Assembly: GCA_022606135.1 (NCBI GenBank)
Contig: JABYQN010000001.1
Coordinates: 186,001-250,000 of the forward strand
DNA from: Fomes fomentarius
Taxonomy: Eukaryota > Basidiomycota > Agaricomycetes > Polyporales > Polyporaceae
Reading direction: 5' to 3'
DNA: 64,000 bases
The notes below the pieces were generated by a model. The model was not told the origin of the DNA and made no database searches. It worked only from the letters and a program-made list of their open reading frames with translations. Below, piece after piece: positions 1-11,245 of the stretch (the first letter of the stretch is position 1; each line of letters opens with the position of its first letter). Position numbers and translations under genes: made by a program.

Positions 1-186
1 CCAAGACACCAGTACGGGTAAATAAGTGCCGGGGAACTAGGAACTTGCTCTCAAGGACCCATAGTTTCCGAAGGACCGATTAAAAGACTGCATATAACAT
101 ATGTCACCCACGCTGCCCTACACACACACGTCAACACGCGAGTTCAAAGCCGCACAGCAAGGTTCATGAGCGAACTCCGATAGGTA

Positions 187-1177
187 TCAAGCGCTGCCCG
201 GCGCAGCGAGCACGATGCCCGCAAGCTGGAGCATAGCCAGGTTGACCTGGTTGAGCATCCCGTTGTCGAACGTGGTCACGGTAGCCGCGGGTGCCGCGGA
301 CGTCGGGGTAGCCGAGCTCTGAGTCGAAGTCGCACTACTCGACGACGACACGTGTGAGCTTGTGGCGCTGTGCGTGGTCGACGACGATGAAGTTGTAGTC
401 GGCTTCTCCTGCTCGGTCTTGCTCGTACTCGTACTGGTGCTCGTGCTCGTGGGCGGGGGCGGGGGTGCCTCGTGCGTCGTCGACGTCGGCTTCGGAGAGG
501 GCTTCGGAGAGGGCTGCGGCTCTTCTCCAGAGCCGAAGACCCAGCTACCGTACACCTGCCCTGCGTCAGTCGATCCCATGAGGTAGCGGAAGAGCCCGGG
601 CGAGAGGTCGATTGCATCCGGCGGGCATCCTGCGCACTGCAAGCGCGGACGTGATCAGACATAGGACGTGCTTTGATCCTTGACGAAGAATGGAGTGGAG
701 GAGGGAGGAGCATGGAACGTACCTCGTCCGTGATTTTAGCATTCGCGGACTTGCCCTGGTACGACACGGTGATGGCCGCATAGCAGTGCGATCCGCCGTC
801 CCATTGCTATCCCAGGCATGACACGATCAGCAGCGTTTACGTACGATGTAAACACGACAGACGAACGGGCGCGTTCAAGGCAACGATCTATCCGTCCAGT
901 CCAAGTGTCAGCGAGCCAGTCAGTGACGACCCGCGACCAGAGACTCGCGACTCACAAAGTCATTTTCATGGTCAAACCCACCGCACGCGTTGGTGCCGAC
1001 CTCGAAGTACGTGAACCGGGCATTGTCGAAGCGCTTCCCGAGATGCGTGTCGCGTTCGGTGAGGTTCACGGCATGGTGGCGACGTCCAGGGTTGTTTTCA
1101 TGCGCGGCCAAGACCAAATCAGAGCAGAGAGCGAGGAAAACGAATGTGGAAAGCAAACGAGAGGTAGAGAGGAACAT
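187..1177 (-). CDS. Secreted expansin-related (loosenin-like, single DPBB domain) protein with Ser/Thr-rich tail
   Basis: Four exons join in frame: 956-1177, 867-887 (a 21-nt microexon), 723-806 and 187-636, giving 258 residues. Residues 1-25 form a signal peptide ending in LVLAA. A double-psi beta-barrel follows (about residues 54-145), with the landmarks FTYFEVGTNACGG, DFIVALN, WDGGSHCY, ITDECAGCP and DLSPGLF. This fold is shared by expansins, loosenins and riboflavin-aldehyde-forming-enzyme-like proteins; in loosenins it loosens cellulose or chitin networks without hydrolysis. No second (carbohydrate-binding) expansin domain is present. Instead there is a Pro/Ser/Thr tail with TSTSTSTSTS repeats, probably O-mannosylated, and a hydrophobic C-terminus (LAMLQLAGIVLAA) that could be a GPI-anchor signal. 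The start is the only ATG ahead of the signal peptide. Family assignment is firm; substrate is not known. Confidence 0.82.
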
Positions 1178-2063
1178 GGCAGGGTATCTTGTAAGGACGG
1201 ACTGAGGAGGGAGATGGTGGTGGGAGGAAGAAAGACAACGAGGACGGGCGTGTCTCTAGGCACCGTTTAAGCTTCGCGAGGGCAGCCATCGCCAACTCGG
1301 ATTTCTTGCGTCGGATCTAAGAATAGAGTACTTCAAGACGCCGTCAAGTTGAAGAAGCGTTGCAACTTCCTTTTGCCATGCCAGCGCTCATCCTGCCGTG
1401 ACGCTTTGTGACGCTCTGTGACCGTCGGAAAGTCAAGCAATATTGTTGGCCAACTCGGGTTATAGTAGAAAGAGATGCTCGCTCTGACTCTCAGGGCAGA
1501 GAAGTCTAATAGTTCGGCTCAACAGTCGAACTGGAGAACGGGGAATGGACACGGCTATGATACTAGAACCATTGACTACACGCCGTGTCACGTACGGTTG
1601 AATGAGTTACGACTCGCCCCCATGATCTGCTAGGTAGGCTGCATCTTCCCATGAGTAGGCAACTTCTTCCCCTGAAGTGAGCGCCCGTACTACAGTTTCC
1701 TCGCGATAGCCCCAGCAGAAAATTTGGCATTTGGAAAGTCAGGCAGGCGGCCAGAGTACCATTTATGAAGGCCTTCCACCCAAGCTGCGGGCCGGGATGC
1801 TTCCAACATACCTCGCGCTTCGAGTTCAAAAGCACTTGTTTCCGCATCTGCATCTTCATTGCTTTCAAATGGCTTGGGCGAATATATAGGGTAGTGGTAT
1901 TGCTACATAGCTGTCTACAGTTGGGAATACATATTCTTATTAGCATTCGGAAGAATGCGCGTGGGTAAATGGACGTCGCAGTGCCCCTTATTAAGAATGG
2001 AATGCGAACTTATAGGCCGCGGCGTTCGCGACTTCTTCGAAACCCGTTGAAGTCTGGTCTAGC
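1178..2063. other. Gene-free stretch upstream of the loosenin-like gene
   Basis: No coding signal is convincing here. A short imperfect tandem repeat, GTGACGCTTT GTGACGCTCT GTGACC, lies at 1398-1423. It is about 220 bases upstream of the loosenin-like start codon and could be a regulator site; this is a guess from spacing only. Confidence 0.5.
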
Positions 2064-4473
2064 TCACCGGCGTTTCACCCGGAGCAGCATCTCCGGCTTC
2101 GGGCTCTCGCCCATCGTCGGGTACATCACCGCAGAGGAGTTCCACACGATCGGCTTGTCGGTGAGTTCGAACGAGAACGCGGACACTAGCACGGACACCA
2201 CGATCTCTGCAACGGGGCAAAGTCCCGTCAGTCATATAAGCACCCGAAAACGTGACGCGAAGTGGAAGACCTCACTCACTCATCTCGAGTTCCGAGAACT
2301 TGAAACCGCTAGAAGGATACGAATTAGCTCATGCCACACGTTCGTTTGAAGCATTCGCACTCACATGCAGGACCGTGGACCGCCCACGAAGGTCATGCTA
2401 TTGCCGAGGGAGGTCCGGGTGTAACACGTCAGTAAGGCTTCAGAAACAGTCGCAGCGGAACCTCGCCCATACGAGACTCACAGATTAGACGCTATCCCTG
2501 GAACACGCGCCTTCTCGAGCTCGGCGGGCAGAGGCTCCATCCACCGCTCCGGCCTCCACTCGTACACGTCCTCACCCCACCACGCAGCGTTAGTATTGCT
2601 GCCCTGGCAGTTGATAATGATAAACGTGCCCTCGGGGATGCCCACTTCGCTCATAGCGGATCCGCCTTGTCCGTGGATGGGCGCTGAGATTGGGAGCACC
2701 ATGTCTCGTGCAGCTCTGTTGTGGTTCAGGTTCACTTAAGTCTCCATACGTACAATATAGTGTATTGTGCAATCAAAAGGCTCACCTGCGAACGGTGATG
2801 GTCACTGGAGGGTACAGTCGCAACGTCTCGCGACAAACAGCTCCTAGATAGGGCAGTTTAACGAGGTCGTCGTATGGTATGTCGTTGCCGAATCTTGTAT
2901 GCGCGTCCGCTAGCTCCTCACGGAGCTTCGCTTGGACTTCGGGGCGCTGTGCGAGGTTGTGGAGGACGCGACAGAGCGCGTTTGAGGTTGTGTCCATGCC
3001 AGCCAGAGTGAATGTCCTTGAGGAGTGATACATCAGCGTGGTGGCGAGGATGTAGAAACAGTAGAACGGAGGACGACTCACGAAAGCTGAGCGATCAACT
3101 CCGGGTCCGAGAGCCTCTCTGCCTCAGAAGCTGACATGTTTCTCCTCACTGCAACGCGGGTCAGTCGTCTCGTGTTGCATGACTACATGACGAGCAAGGT
3201 TATGCTTACGGAGGATACTCATGAGGTCCTTGCCCGCCCCGACCTGTTGGACAAACGCTTCGTCACCCTCAGACAGCAACCTCCTTTTCTCGTCAATGAT
3301 CTCTTTGGAGCGCTGCGCCATAAGGTCGGTGATCTCCATGACCTTCCGCACGTCCGGATGGGGGAACCACCTCAACAGGGTGCGTATCACCCATTCCGCA
3401 CAGATATGCGAGAGCGCGGGGATGAGGAAGGTGATGAACGGCACACGGAAGAACGCCGGGCTGCACAGCACACCAGGTGTGAGCGAGTTCAGCGATTTAG
3501 CGTAAGCAAAGGAGGAGCAGTGGTGTTGAGGAACTGGGCGAACGTACAAGAAGTTCTTGAGAGACTCCCCGAAGTGGTCCGCCGAGTCCTCTTGGAAATC
3601 GTCGAAGGAGTACCCAAGCCCGGCTTGGCCGAGCATCTCGAGGGTCGTGCGCGCCATCCACCCATCCATGTCGACCTCGCGCGCCTCGTCGCCAATGCGC
3701 TCGCCGATCGCGCGTTGCACCTATCCACGTTCCAACTGACCATAAGTATCATATACGGATACTACCAGGAGGAGAGAGAGAAGGAGGGATCGCGGACCTT
3801 GTGCGCGAGCTCGTAGAAGATGTGCGTCATCCCGCGCAGGTGCGCAGCAGAGAAGACCGGGTTGAGCGCTTTGCGCTGTTTCCGGTGTTGCTCGCCATTC
3901 GTCGTGAACAGCCCCGGTCCGAGCAGTAGTGGGAGGTCGCTGTCAGACAGTCACGGAGAAATTGCACTCAGTCAGCTTCAGCGCCATATAGGTCCGAGTT
4001 CGATACACGATACGATACGTACTCGGAGGGGGTGGTGTGCTTGGGGTAGAACTCGACGTCCTTGATCATGATGCTGTGGAGCGCCTTCGGGTCATAAACA
4101 CTGACCATGCGCATCTAAGTGTGGCGAAGATGTGAGGTGTGAGTGTGAGCACGCTCTTCGACTCCGACGACGTGAATGGTACGCACTCCAAGGAATCCAG
4201 ATACTCGCGACACTGGACCATACGTCGCGGAATGGTTTCTCCAGTACCTCCAGCTCTGGCGATCGCTGAGCGCGTTGATATTTCCTGCATTGTGGCGAGG
4301 AAATATATGAGCACTAGAGCCGACGGCCAGTCAGATTTGTTGCGTATACCTAGCAGGAACGAGCCTGGAGGCGGTCCCGGAAGGTTGTCTAGTGGCGACG
4401 GCTTGGTGCACCATCGCCAAAGGGCCCAAAACGCGTACGCACAGCCAGCCGCGAGAAGGATGACGATGGACAT
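2064..4473 (-). CDS. Cytochrome P450 monooxygenase 1 (microsomal)
   Basis: Haem-thiolate monooxygenase of about 530 residues, broken by many short introns. The N-terminus is a membrane anchor (ILLAAGCAYAFWALW) followed by the proline-rich hinge LPGPPPGSFLLG. Later come EMLGQAGLGYSFDDF, the I-helix AGMDTTSNA, the K-helix ETLR, the PERF-like WRPERW and the haem loop MTFVGGPRSCI, joined across an intron to GFKFSELEM. The cysteine ligand and the FxGGxRxCxG pattern are intact. The last exon ends KPEMLLRVKRR. It probably sits in the ER and works with NADPH-P450 reductase. The next P450 lies upstream on the same strand with matching intron positions, so the two are tandem duplicates. The substrate cannot be told from sequence, and I do not assign a CYP family number. 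Confidence 0.9.
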
Positions 4474-5521
4474 GGATAGGCCTCAAACAGGAGCAACTGT
4501 AGCAATGACGTGAAGTTAGCAGTAGCGACACCTGAAACGACTTATACGTACCAGTACAAGTGCACCGTGAAAGTCGTTGAAGAGAGACGGATGTGGGCCT
4601 CTACCAGTGAGGCGTGCATCGAGCCAATATGTGATTATCGTGGGACTTGGAAGCTCACCAGTGGGCGGTCGTTGGTCCGCTGGGCGGCGGGAAGCCGTGT
4701 TTATCAGAGCCAGTGCCGCAACCATACCGGGTCGAGCGACAGCGGATGAGGTACATATGATCATTCTGAGCTCGCGTTGCGGTTGGAAGCAGCGCTGAAC
4801 ATACGCCGCGCGGGTGGACGCGCACAACACAAGGTTGGACGAGCTAAGAGCATAAGTGAGCGTTCGGTCGCAGACAGAGGCAACTGCCAATCCGAGTCCG
4901 TTGCTGCTGCACCATAGATGACCGAGGGTCCAAAGGGTGACCATGTAGGGCGAAATCAGCTTCCGTCGTTCTCCGTCGTTGAGTATGGAAGAGAGAAAGT
5001 GGCAAAATGACTAAGGAAATGATACTAAGTGATAGCAGTGGGGAGACCTCGGTGTGATGACATTGAGCGTCTCGTACACAATCATTCCTTGGCGCCCAGA
5101 CAAAACAGGAGCGTTTGAACTCGTCTTGAACTTATGCTCACTTACTCACTATGATGGCATGGGCGCGAAGCGATGAGAGAGAAGTCGCTAGTACATAGTG
5201 ATAGTGAGATGGGCGCCGACACACAGCAAGACAGTATTGATGTTGATGTTGATTAATGATTCCGTGAAACCAGGCCAGATCTATAAGTAAGTGAAAGAGG
5301 CTAACTGAGAGCGTGCTTCGTTTGACTACGATAGTTGCAAGGCTGAGGACTAGGTAGCTATAGAGTCCCAAAGTGGTGGAGTGTTCAAGTTTAGTAACCA
5401 GCAAGTAAAGGTCCAATCATTGTGGCCATGGGGAAGTCGGGTATCGGTTGCGCTGATGATAACGGCGACTTATGATGAAATGAAACCTCTGAATCATAGC
5501 TCCTCATATGTCCGAGCTCCA
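4474..5521. other. Intergenic region between the two P450 genes
   Basis: About 1 kb with no supportable gene. It holds the promoter of P450 1, including a TATA-like TATAAG (minus strand, about 4540-4550), and the 3' flank of P450 2. Confidence 0.5.
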
Positions 5522-7883
5522 TCAGAGGACCCTGACTTTCAACAGCAACTCCGGCTCAGTCTTTTGCTCGCCCATAGTCGGGTAGATGACCCCGAGGGAG
5601 TTCCACACGATAGGCTCGTCGGTCAACTCGAAGGAGAAGTTGGTGAGCAGAATCGCGAGGACGATCTCTGGATCGAAGACAATTCAGTGAACCAAACGAA
5701 TTCTCAAATAGCGGGAAGGTCACCCACTCATCTCTAACTGGGAGAACTTGAAACCACTGCAGTGAGAGTAGAGGTTTCAGTAACATACGGGCTCGAATCC
5801 GCGGATAGGAGAAGAGCAGGGGTCACTCACATGCAAGACCTGCTCCCTCCCGAAAACGTCAGCCTGGTTGGCGCGAACGCGAATCCGAGTCAGCGTGCAT
5901 CCAAGTGCAGGAGAACTGCAACTGCAACCAAGTCTCATACTGACAAATGCGCGTAAACACCGGGCAGAGGTGCGTCCTCGAGAGGCTGTGGGAGCGGGGC
6001 GAGCCACCGATCCGGCCTCCACGCGCGCGCATCCTCGCCCCAAAGTGCTGCGTTGCTGTTGCTCGCTTGGAAGTGCGAGAGGACGACGGTGCCTTTGGGG
6101 ACCACGACTTCGTGCATGAGTCTGCCGTCGCGCCCACGCACCGGCTCGGAGAACGGAAGGACGAGATTCTTGGTCGCACTGGGTTAGCATGGTGATATTT
6201 CAGTTTTTGTTTTTTCAGCTGCAGAGCTGCAGAGCTGGGAGGCACGGGGAATATGAGACGTACACGCGCCCTGCTAAGGCTACAGGCGAGAAGACCCGGA
6301 GTGTCTCTCGGCACACTGCATCGAGATAGGGGAGCTTCATGATGTCGTCATAGTCGAGGTCCGTCGTCCCTCCATTGGTGGCCTCGTATATTTCCGCACG
6401 CAACTTCCGCTGGGCGTCGGGGTACAGGGAGAGGAGATGGAGGACACGCGAGAGGGCGTTCGAGGTCGTGTCCATGCCGGCGAGGATGAAGGTTCTGTTC
6501 GATAGATTCGGAATAAGCTTATGTCACAAGATGCAAGAAAAAGTAGTATGCACGAGGTCTGGGCCAGGATTTCTTCGTCGGTCATCCGCTCCTTGGGTGT
6601 TGCAGCCATGTTCGCCTTCACTATTCAGACGCTTGGGATGGTGAAGCTTTAAGATGTAGTGTAGAGTACGCACGACAGATACTCATGATGTCCTTTCCCT
6701 CTCCGACTTGCGCCCAGAGGGCTGCGTCTCCTTTCTGCAATGCGGTCTTCCGTTCGTCGATGATCTCCTGTGACCGTTGAAACATTATATCGGAAATGTC
6801 CAGAAGACGCTGAAGCTGCTTGTGGGGGACTAGGCGGAGGATGCGTCGGATCATCTGGTCCGAAAAGACATAGGACATCCGCTCCACGACGAATTTAAGC
6901 AATCGCACACGGTTCAAAACAGGGCTACGGAAGAAATACATCCAAAGTCGTGTGAGTGAGAAGAGAGAAGGTGTGAAGGAAGACACTGACAAGAATGACT
7001 TGAGTGATTCACCGTAGGCGTCGAACGAATCATCCACGAAGTTGTCGAAGGAGTATCCCAGCCCGGCCTGACCGAGCATCTCTAGCGTTGTCCGCCCGTT
7101 CCAGGCGTTCATATCCAGCACTTCGGCACTGCCATCGCTCGGAAGGCGACTCTTGATAGCCATCTTGAGCTACGTATCGACACGTCAGCTTGCAACACTT
7201 CTAAGAATGTACATTTATACCCTATGAGCGACGCCGTAGAAAATGTGTGTCATATCGCGAAGATGCTTCGCCGAGAACACTGGGTTCAACAGCTTACGCT
7301 GTCGGCGGTGCTGGGCGCCATGAGCAGTCAAGACTCCAGGTCCGAGAAGGATGTTGAAGGAACTGGGGATAGGTCAAGACGGAAGAGCTTCGTCGGCACA
7401 TACAACAGCTTGGAGCATCTACAGGACGTACGTTGAGGGTGCGAGGCCCTTTTGGAGAAACTCGTAGTCCTTGATCAATATGTTGTTCAACGCTTTGGGA
7501 TCATGTACAAGTATGAGACGCCGCTATAAAGTCGCTTGTAAGCACGGTTCACATTCGATGGGGATGCAACCACTCACGCCCAAGATACTCGAGAGGACTG
7601 AAACGGGGCCATAAGTGTCTGCGATCGCGGCAACACGCTTCCAGCTGTCGCGCTGGGCAAGCTCGCTTGTGTTCCCTGTTCGATAGAACCGGTCAAGTGT
7701 GTCGATCGTGACATCAATGACGGTGCGTTGGTAGTGGAGCGAGACAAACGAACCCAAGAACCACGAGGATGGAGATGGACCGGGCAGATTGTCCAAGTCA
7801 TACGTCTTCAGATAGTGGCGGAAGATTCGCCAGAGTGTGTAGAGAGCCGTGAATGCGACTAGAAGAACAGCAGTGCCATCCAT
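5522..7883 (-). CDS. Cytochrome P450 monooxygenase 2 (microsomal)
   Basis: Paralogue of the downstream P450, same strand and same exon plan. Residues 1-20 (AVLLVAFTALYTLW) are the membrane anchor and LPGPSPSSWFLG the hinge. Further marks are EMLGQAGLGYSFDNF, the I-helix AGMDTTSNALSR, ETLRVF for ExxR, WRPDRW and the haem loop LTFSGGSRSCI. An intron falls in the codon after the haem-ligand cysteine, and the next exon opens with GFKFSQLEM. Between the anchor and the first helix a short intron with a GTTCGT donor must be removed to give WFLGNTSELAQRDSW. The protein ends LLLKVRVL. All key residues are present, so it should be active. The substrate is unknown; the pair may share a pathway step or have diverged. 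Confidence 0.9.
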
Positions 7884-9991
7884 GGTAGCGAGTTGCAGCT
7901 ACAGCGGAACCCTGGTGGTCATGTTTTATACTGTTGAACAGAACCCCGGGCCAAGAAACCGTGGTGCGCTGCTCTTGGACATGCCCGCACGCGGAAACCT
8001 ACCTCTGCCAGGTACGGCTCGATTCCCAAGAACGGCGAACTCACTGCCCCCCCCCTGTTTGGGATGTGCGCAGCCTGGAAAGCCTCGACTGCGTTCTACC
8101 TTGCTCACTAAAGGACGGGATGACGTGAGCGTATTTGGACAATCATCGATCCACCGCGCTCATCTGTAGCGAACCGTGAGTCAACTAGTAGCCCACGTCA
8201 AACATTGCTGGAGACGTCGTCTGGTATCAGAGGGCGAGTTAGCAAGTATCTGTGTCCCCAGTCATATAGTCGCCACGTGCCGTCGATGCATAGGTACCAG
8301 CGCGGTGACTTATGCAGCGTCACGGACCTACTTTGCTACGGATACTTGACGAACCAACGTCAGTACACGGCGTTGGCACCCGAGCCCCGTCCCCGCCTCG
8401 TCCTCTGTACCCCTGTACTTCGCCTCAGACGATCAAACCTTGGCACTCAGTTCTCGCTGGGCTCGGGGGACAATCCGGCGGACAGTCCGCCGGACAAAGT
8501 AAAGCGCCTTCTCACAAGGTTGTCACATCTGTCACGGGTGACCATGACGGCGCTAGCTGTGGCCGGTGACCATGCGCCCGCCCCGCCTCAGGCTTGACTG
8601 CATTATCTGTATGACATTGATATGTTTTTGACATGAGCCGGTTCCACACCTGCCGCTGCGAACTCCTCAACCTAAGGCCTTTACACTTATCCACATATTG
8701 CTGCTGCGCTGTCTCTTGAGAACATCATGATCATATACTTAGTCTGCTGGTTAAGAGATGAGATCTCCATGTACAGTTCAAAAATTCAACTCCCGCTCCA
8801 GGAAATCTACCTATAAATGTGCACGCCTTTTTATGTCATATATTCTCTCTCATAGTCAATGATGCCACTGGCCAGGCTGCTATGGGAGAGCTTGAGAGAG
8901 TGAGAGTACTTCAGGAGAGCTTATACCACACCGGGCTCAAACTCTGCTAACGTATAACACCTTCACTACAATGGAATGGCTCGACTCGGGATGGCGGGAG
9001 GCAGGAGGCAGGTGGCAGGAGATAGCAACGAGAGAGGGGACCGAACGGGCGCCTCAAGCCCTTTGTACGCCGAAGTTCAAGTTGTCCGGCGGACGTTAAC
9101 GTCTCCAGTCATTCAAATATTCTGCCGACTTTACGCTGATGATATGGCCGGAGGTGGTTGAGGTTGAGGTTACTCAGTCGTATGGGTCTTGGAATAACAG
9201 AGGCGCTGCACATTCCTCCGTGGAGACGAGAACGTTTAGTACACAGAAGAAGCCAGTTGACGCACGAGGAATGCGCATGAGTGTGCTTCAGAGCTTGTAC
9301 GTTTGTACGACATGTTTTAGCAGGTGACCGGTGATAGGTGGGTACATGCCGAGATAGAAGTTACTACTTACGAGATAGACCACCGGCAGTTACTACAGCG
9401 CGTCGCCCGTTCCATAAGTCTGCCTATGAAAAAAATGCGAACTGGCAGTGGGAAAGCGCATTGCGACCGTTCTCTTCACTGCCCGATCTCTGACCCTGAG
9501 TCCCCGGGCAGGATCAAGACTCAAGGGCCAGCTTCCCCAAAGTACAACGCCGCCTCTCTCCCGGTGGGGAAGTCGTGCGTGTTAGGCGACTAGGAACATC
9601 ATCGCTTCCTAGAGCGTGCAATGGTAGTCCGTCGTGCGTCGTGTGATCATGTCGGCGATTGTTGCTCACTTTATTTGGTCAGTTTGCGAGATGACGGCCA
9701 CCGGAGGCAAGATATTGTATCGCGTCTAGGGGATAAGGAGAAGGAGACGAAGTCATGGAGCATTGTTATGGTCAAAGTACAAGGGGACCAGGGCGTCTAG
9801 GACACCTAAAGCGGAAGCGACCGCGGTCACAAGACCGTGATCCGTGGTGAAATGGTTGGGGAGAGTCTTCACAGTTACGTTTATTATTTAACTACTACTA
9901 CCGCCGCTCTTTGTCCTTTCGCTCTCCCGTCCACAGTCCACGAGCTGCGCTGGTCGTTGTTTGCAACGTCCTGCTCGTCCCATCGCCCAAC
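7884..9991. other. 2.1-kb gene-free region
   Basis: Only short open frames without splice-supported extensions are seen. Just upstream of P450 2 is a TATA-like TATAAAA (minus strand, about 7924-7931). A perfect 9-base inverted repeat with 3-base spacer (TCCGGCGGA / TCCGCCGGA) lies at 8474-8494. The same TCCGGCGGAC core recurs at 9085-9094, next to a 12-base palindrome (GACGTTAACGTC, 9092-9103). Confidence 0.5.
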
Positions 9992-11245
9992 ATGCAGCTT
10001 GTCCACTCCCCGTCCTCCGTGCCCCACCCGTTCTCGTCCCGGGCCAACGCCCATGCGACCCGCAGCCTCAAGGTGCATTTCAAGCTGCCTGTGATCAAGA
10101 AGGCGTCCGCGACCGTCTCGGTCACGAACACGAACGCAGCGCGTGTCGACACCAACGTCTCCCAACCCGCTGGGATCTCTTTCCCTGCGGTCTCCTGTCC
10201 TGTTCCTTCTGCAAGTTGTGTCCCGTTTCCGTCCTCGCCGATTCCGTGTCCATCGCGGAAGAGGGCGATCAGCGAAGATAGCTACGAGCCGCAGGATGGG
10301 GAAAGCACAGGGGATGCAGGGGAGGACGATGCGATGGACGTGGACGAGCCGCAGTCAAAGGGCAGCGCACTCCCTTTCCACCGCCGAATCGCGCACATCG
10401 ACATCCTCCGCCGACGATCCAAGTCGTCCGTTCTCTCCTCGTCGTATTTCCACAGCGACTCCCATTCTCACTCTCACTCTCACTCTGTGCGCAAGACGCA
10501 CCATACATCAGACCAGCCTGTGGAGGGACCCCCGGCGAGGAAGCGACCTGCTGTCCGGCGCGAGAGCATGAGCGCGGGCACACCGACGCCCAGGGTCATG
10601 CGCAAGACGAAACGCGTGCTTGCTGATGCGCAGTTCCTTGCGTCGATGCATAGCAGCATTGCGATGCAGGTCCGGACGCGGATTAGTAACGGTGGTGCGG
10701 AGAGCGGAGACGAGTGCGCGTCGCAGGACGCGGTCCTCGTCGAGCGGATATGGCACGCACTTGTCGACATGGGGTACAAGCCTGTGCCCTTGAACGACTC
10801 GCCCCCGCCAGGAATCGCTCCGGCTCCATCATCATCCCCATCACCGTCAGATTCCACTGCCCCTAGTTCGCAACCGTCGCCGACGGCGGCCGTGGACCCT
10901 GCGCGTGAAGCTGCGGAGCGCGCGGCGCGTCGGACGATGGCGGTGTCGAGCTCGACATCCTTCGTCCCCGACCGAGTGCAAGATCTCCCGCTCACGCCGA
11001 CGGGGACGCTCTCGGTCCCACAGCTTGTTGCTGTTTTGACGATGCGCCACCGTGACCGGTCGACTACACGTCCGCGCTCAGCGTCGAAGATCCAGAGGCG
11101 TGCGCCGGGGGAGGACCCGGGCACGCCATCCCGCTCGCCGCTCTCGTCCTCGACTGTGATTAGTCCGATGCCAGTGCCCGTGCCGGATCCCAGTGCGGGA
11201 TGTAAAGTCGACTCCGATTCGGACTATCCGATGTCGGAGTCGTGA
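9992..11245 (+). CDS. Unrecognised Ser/Pro-rich, probably nuclear, protein
   Basis: A single-exon frame of 417 residues. The ATG at 9992 has an A at -3; the frame is open further upstream but without another ATG. I do not recognise the family. Visible features are a short N-terminal basic stretch (TRSLKVHFKLPVIKK), an acidic patch (EDDAMDVDE, near residue 112), a His/Ser run SHSHSHSHS, basic clusters that could be nuclear-localisation signals (PARKRP, MRKTKR), one ordered-looking segment (VERIWHALVDMGYKPVPL), a Pro/Ser linker and an acidic end (DSDSDYPMSES). High GC3-type codon use over the whole length supports real coding. The overall look is that of a disordered regulatory protein, but no function can be assigned. 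Confidence 0.7.
   Translation: MQLVHSPSSVPHPFSSRANAHATRSLKVHFKLPVIKKASATVSVTNTNAARVDTNVSQPAGISFPAVSCPVPSASCVPFPSSPIPCPSRKRAISEDSYEPQDGESTGDAGEDDAMDVDEPQSKGSALPFHRRIAHIDILRRRSKSSVLSSSYFHSDSHSHSHSHSVRKTHHTSDQPVEGPPARKRPAVRRESMSAGTPTPRVMRKTKRVLADAQFLASMHSSIAMQVRTRISNGGAESGDECASQDAVLVERIWHALVDMGYKPVPLNDSPPPGIAPAPSSSPSPSDSTAPSSQPSPTAAVDPAREAAERAARRTMAVSSSTSFVPDRVQDLPLTPTGTLSVPQLVAVLTMRHRDRSTTRPRSASKIQRRAPGEDPGTPSRSPLSSSTVISPMPVPVPDPSAGCKVDSDSDYPMSES

Noticed and set aside
1563..1946. Minus-strand frame of 127 codons upstream of the loosenin-like gene.
   Set aside because: Mixed composition, no domain and no credible splice sites.
7930..7953. A plus-strand frame reads TVEQNPGP, close to the viral 2A ribosome-skipping motif D(V/I)ExNPGP.
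   Set aside because: The leading Asp is Thr, the frame is short, antisense to the P450 2 promoter and has no other coding support; likely chance.
9120..9158. Short plus-strand frame with RLYADD, resembling the reverse-transcriptase active-site motif.
   Set aside because: The frame stops five residues later and no other retroelement domain, repeat or target-site duplication is nearby.
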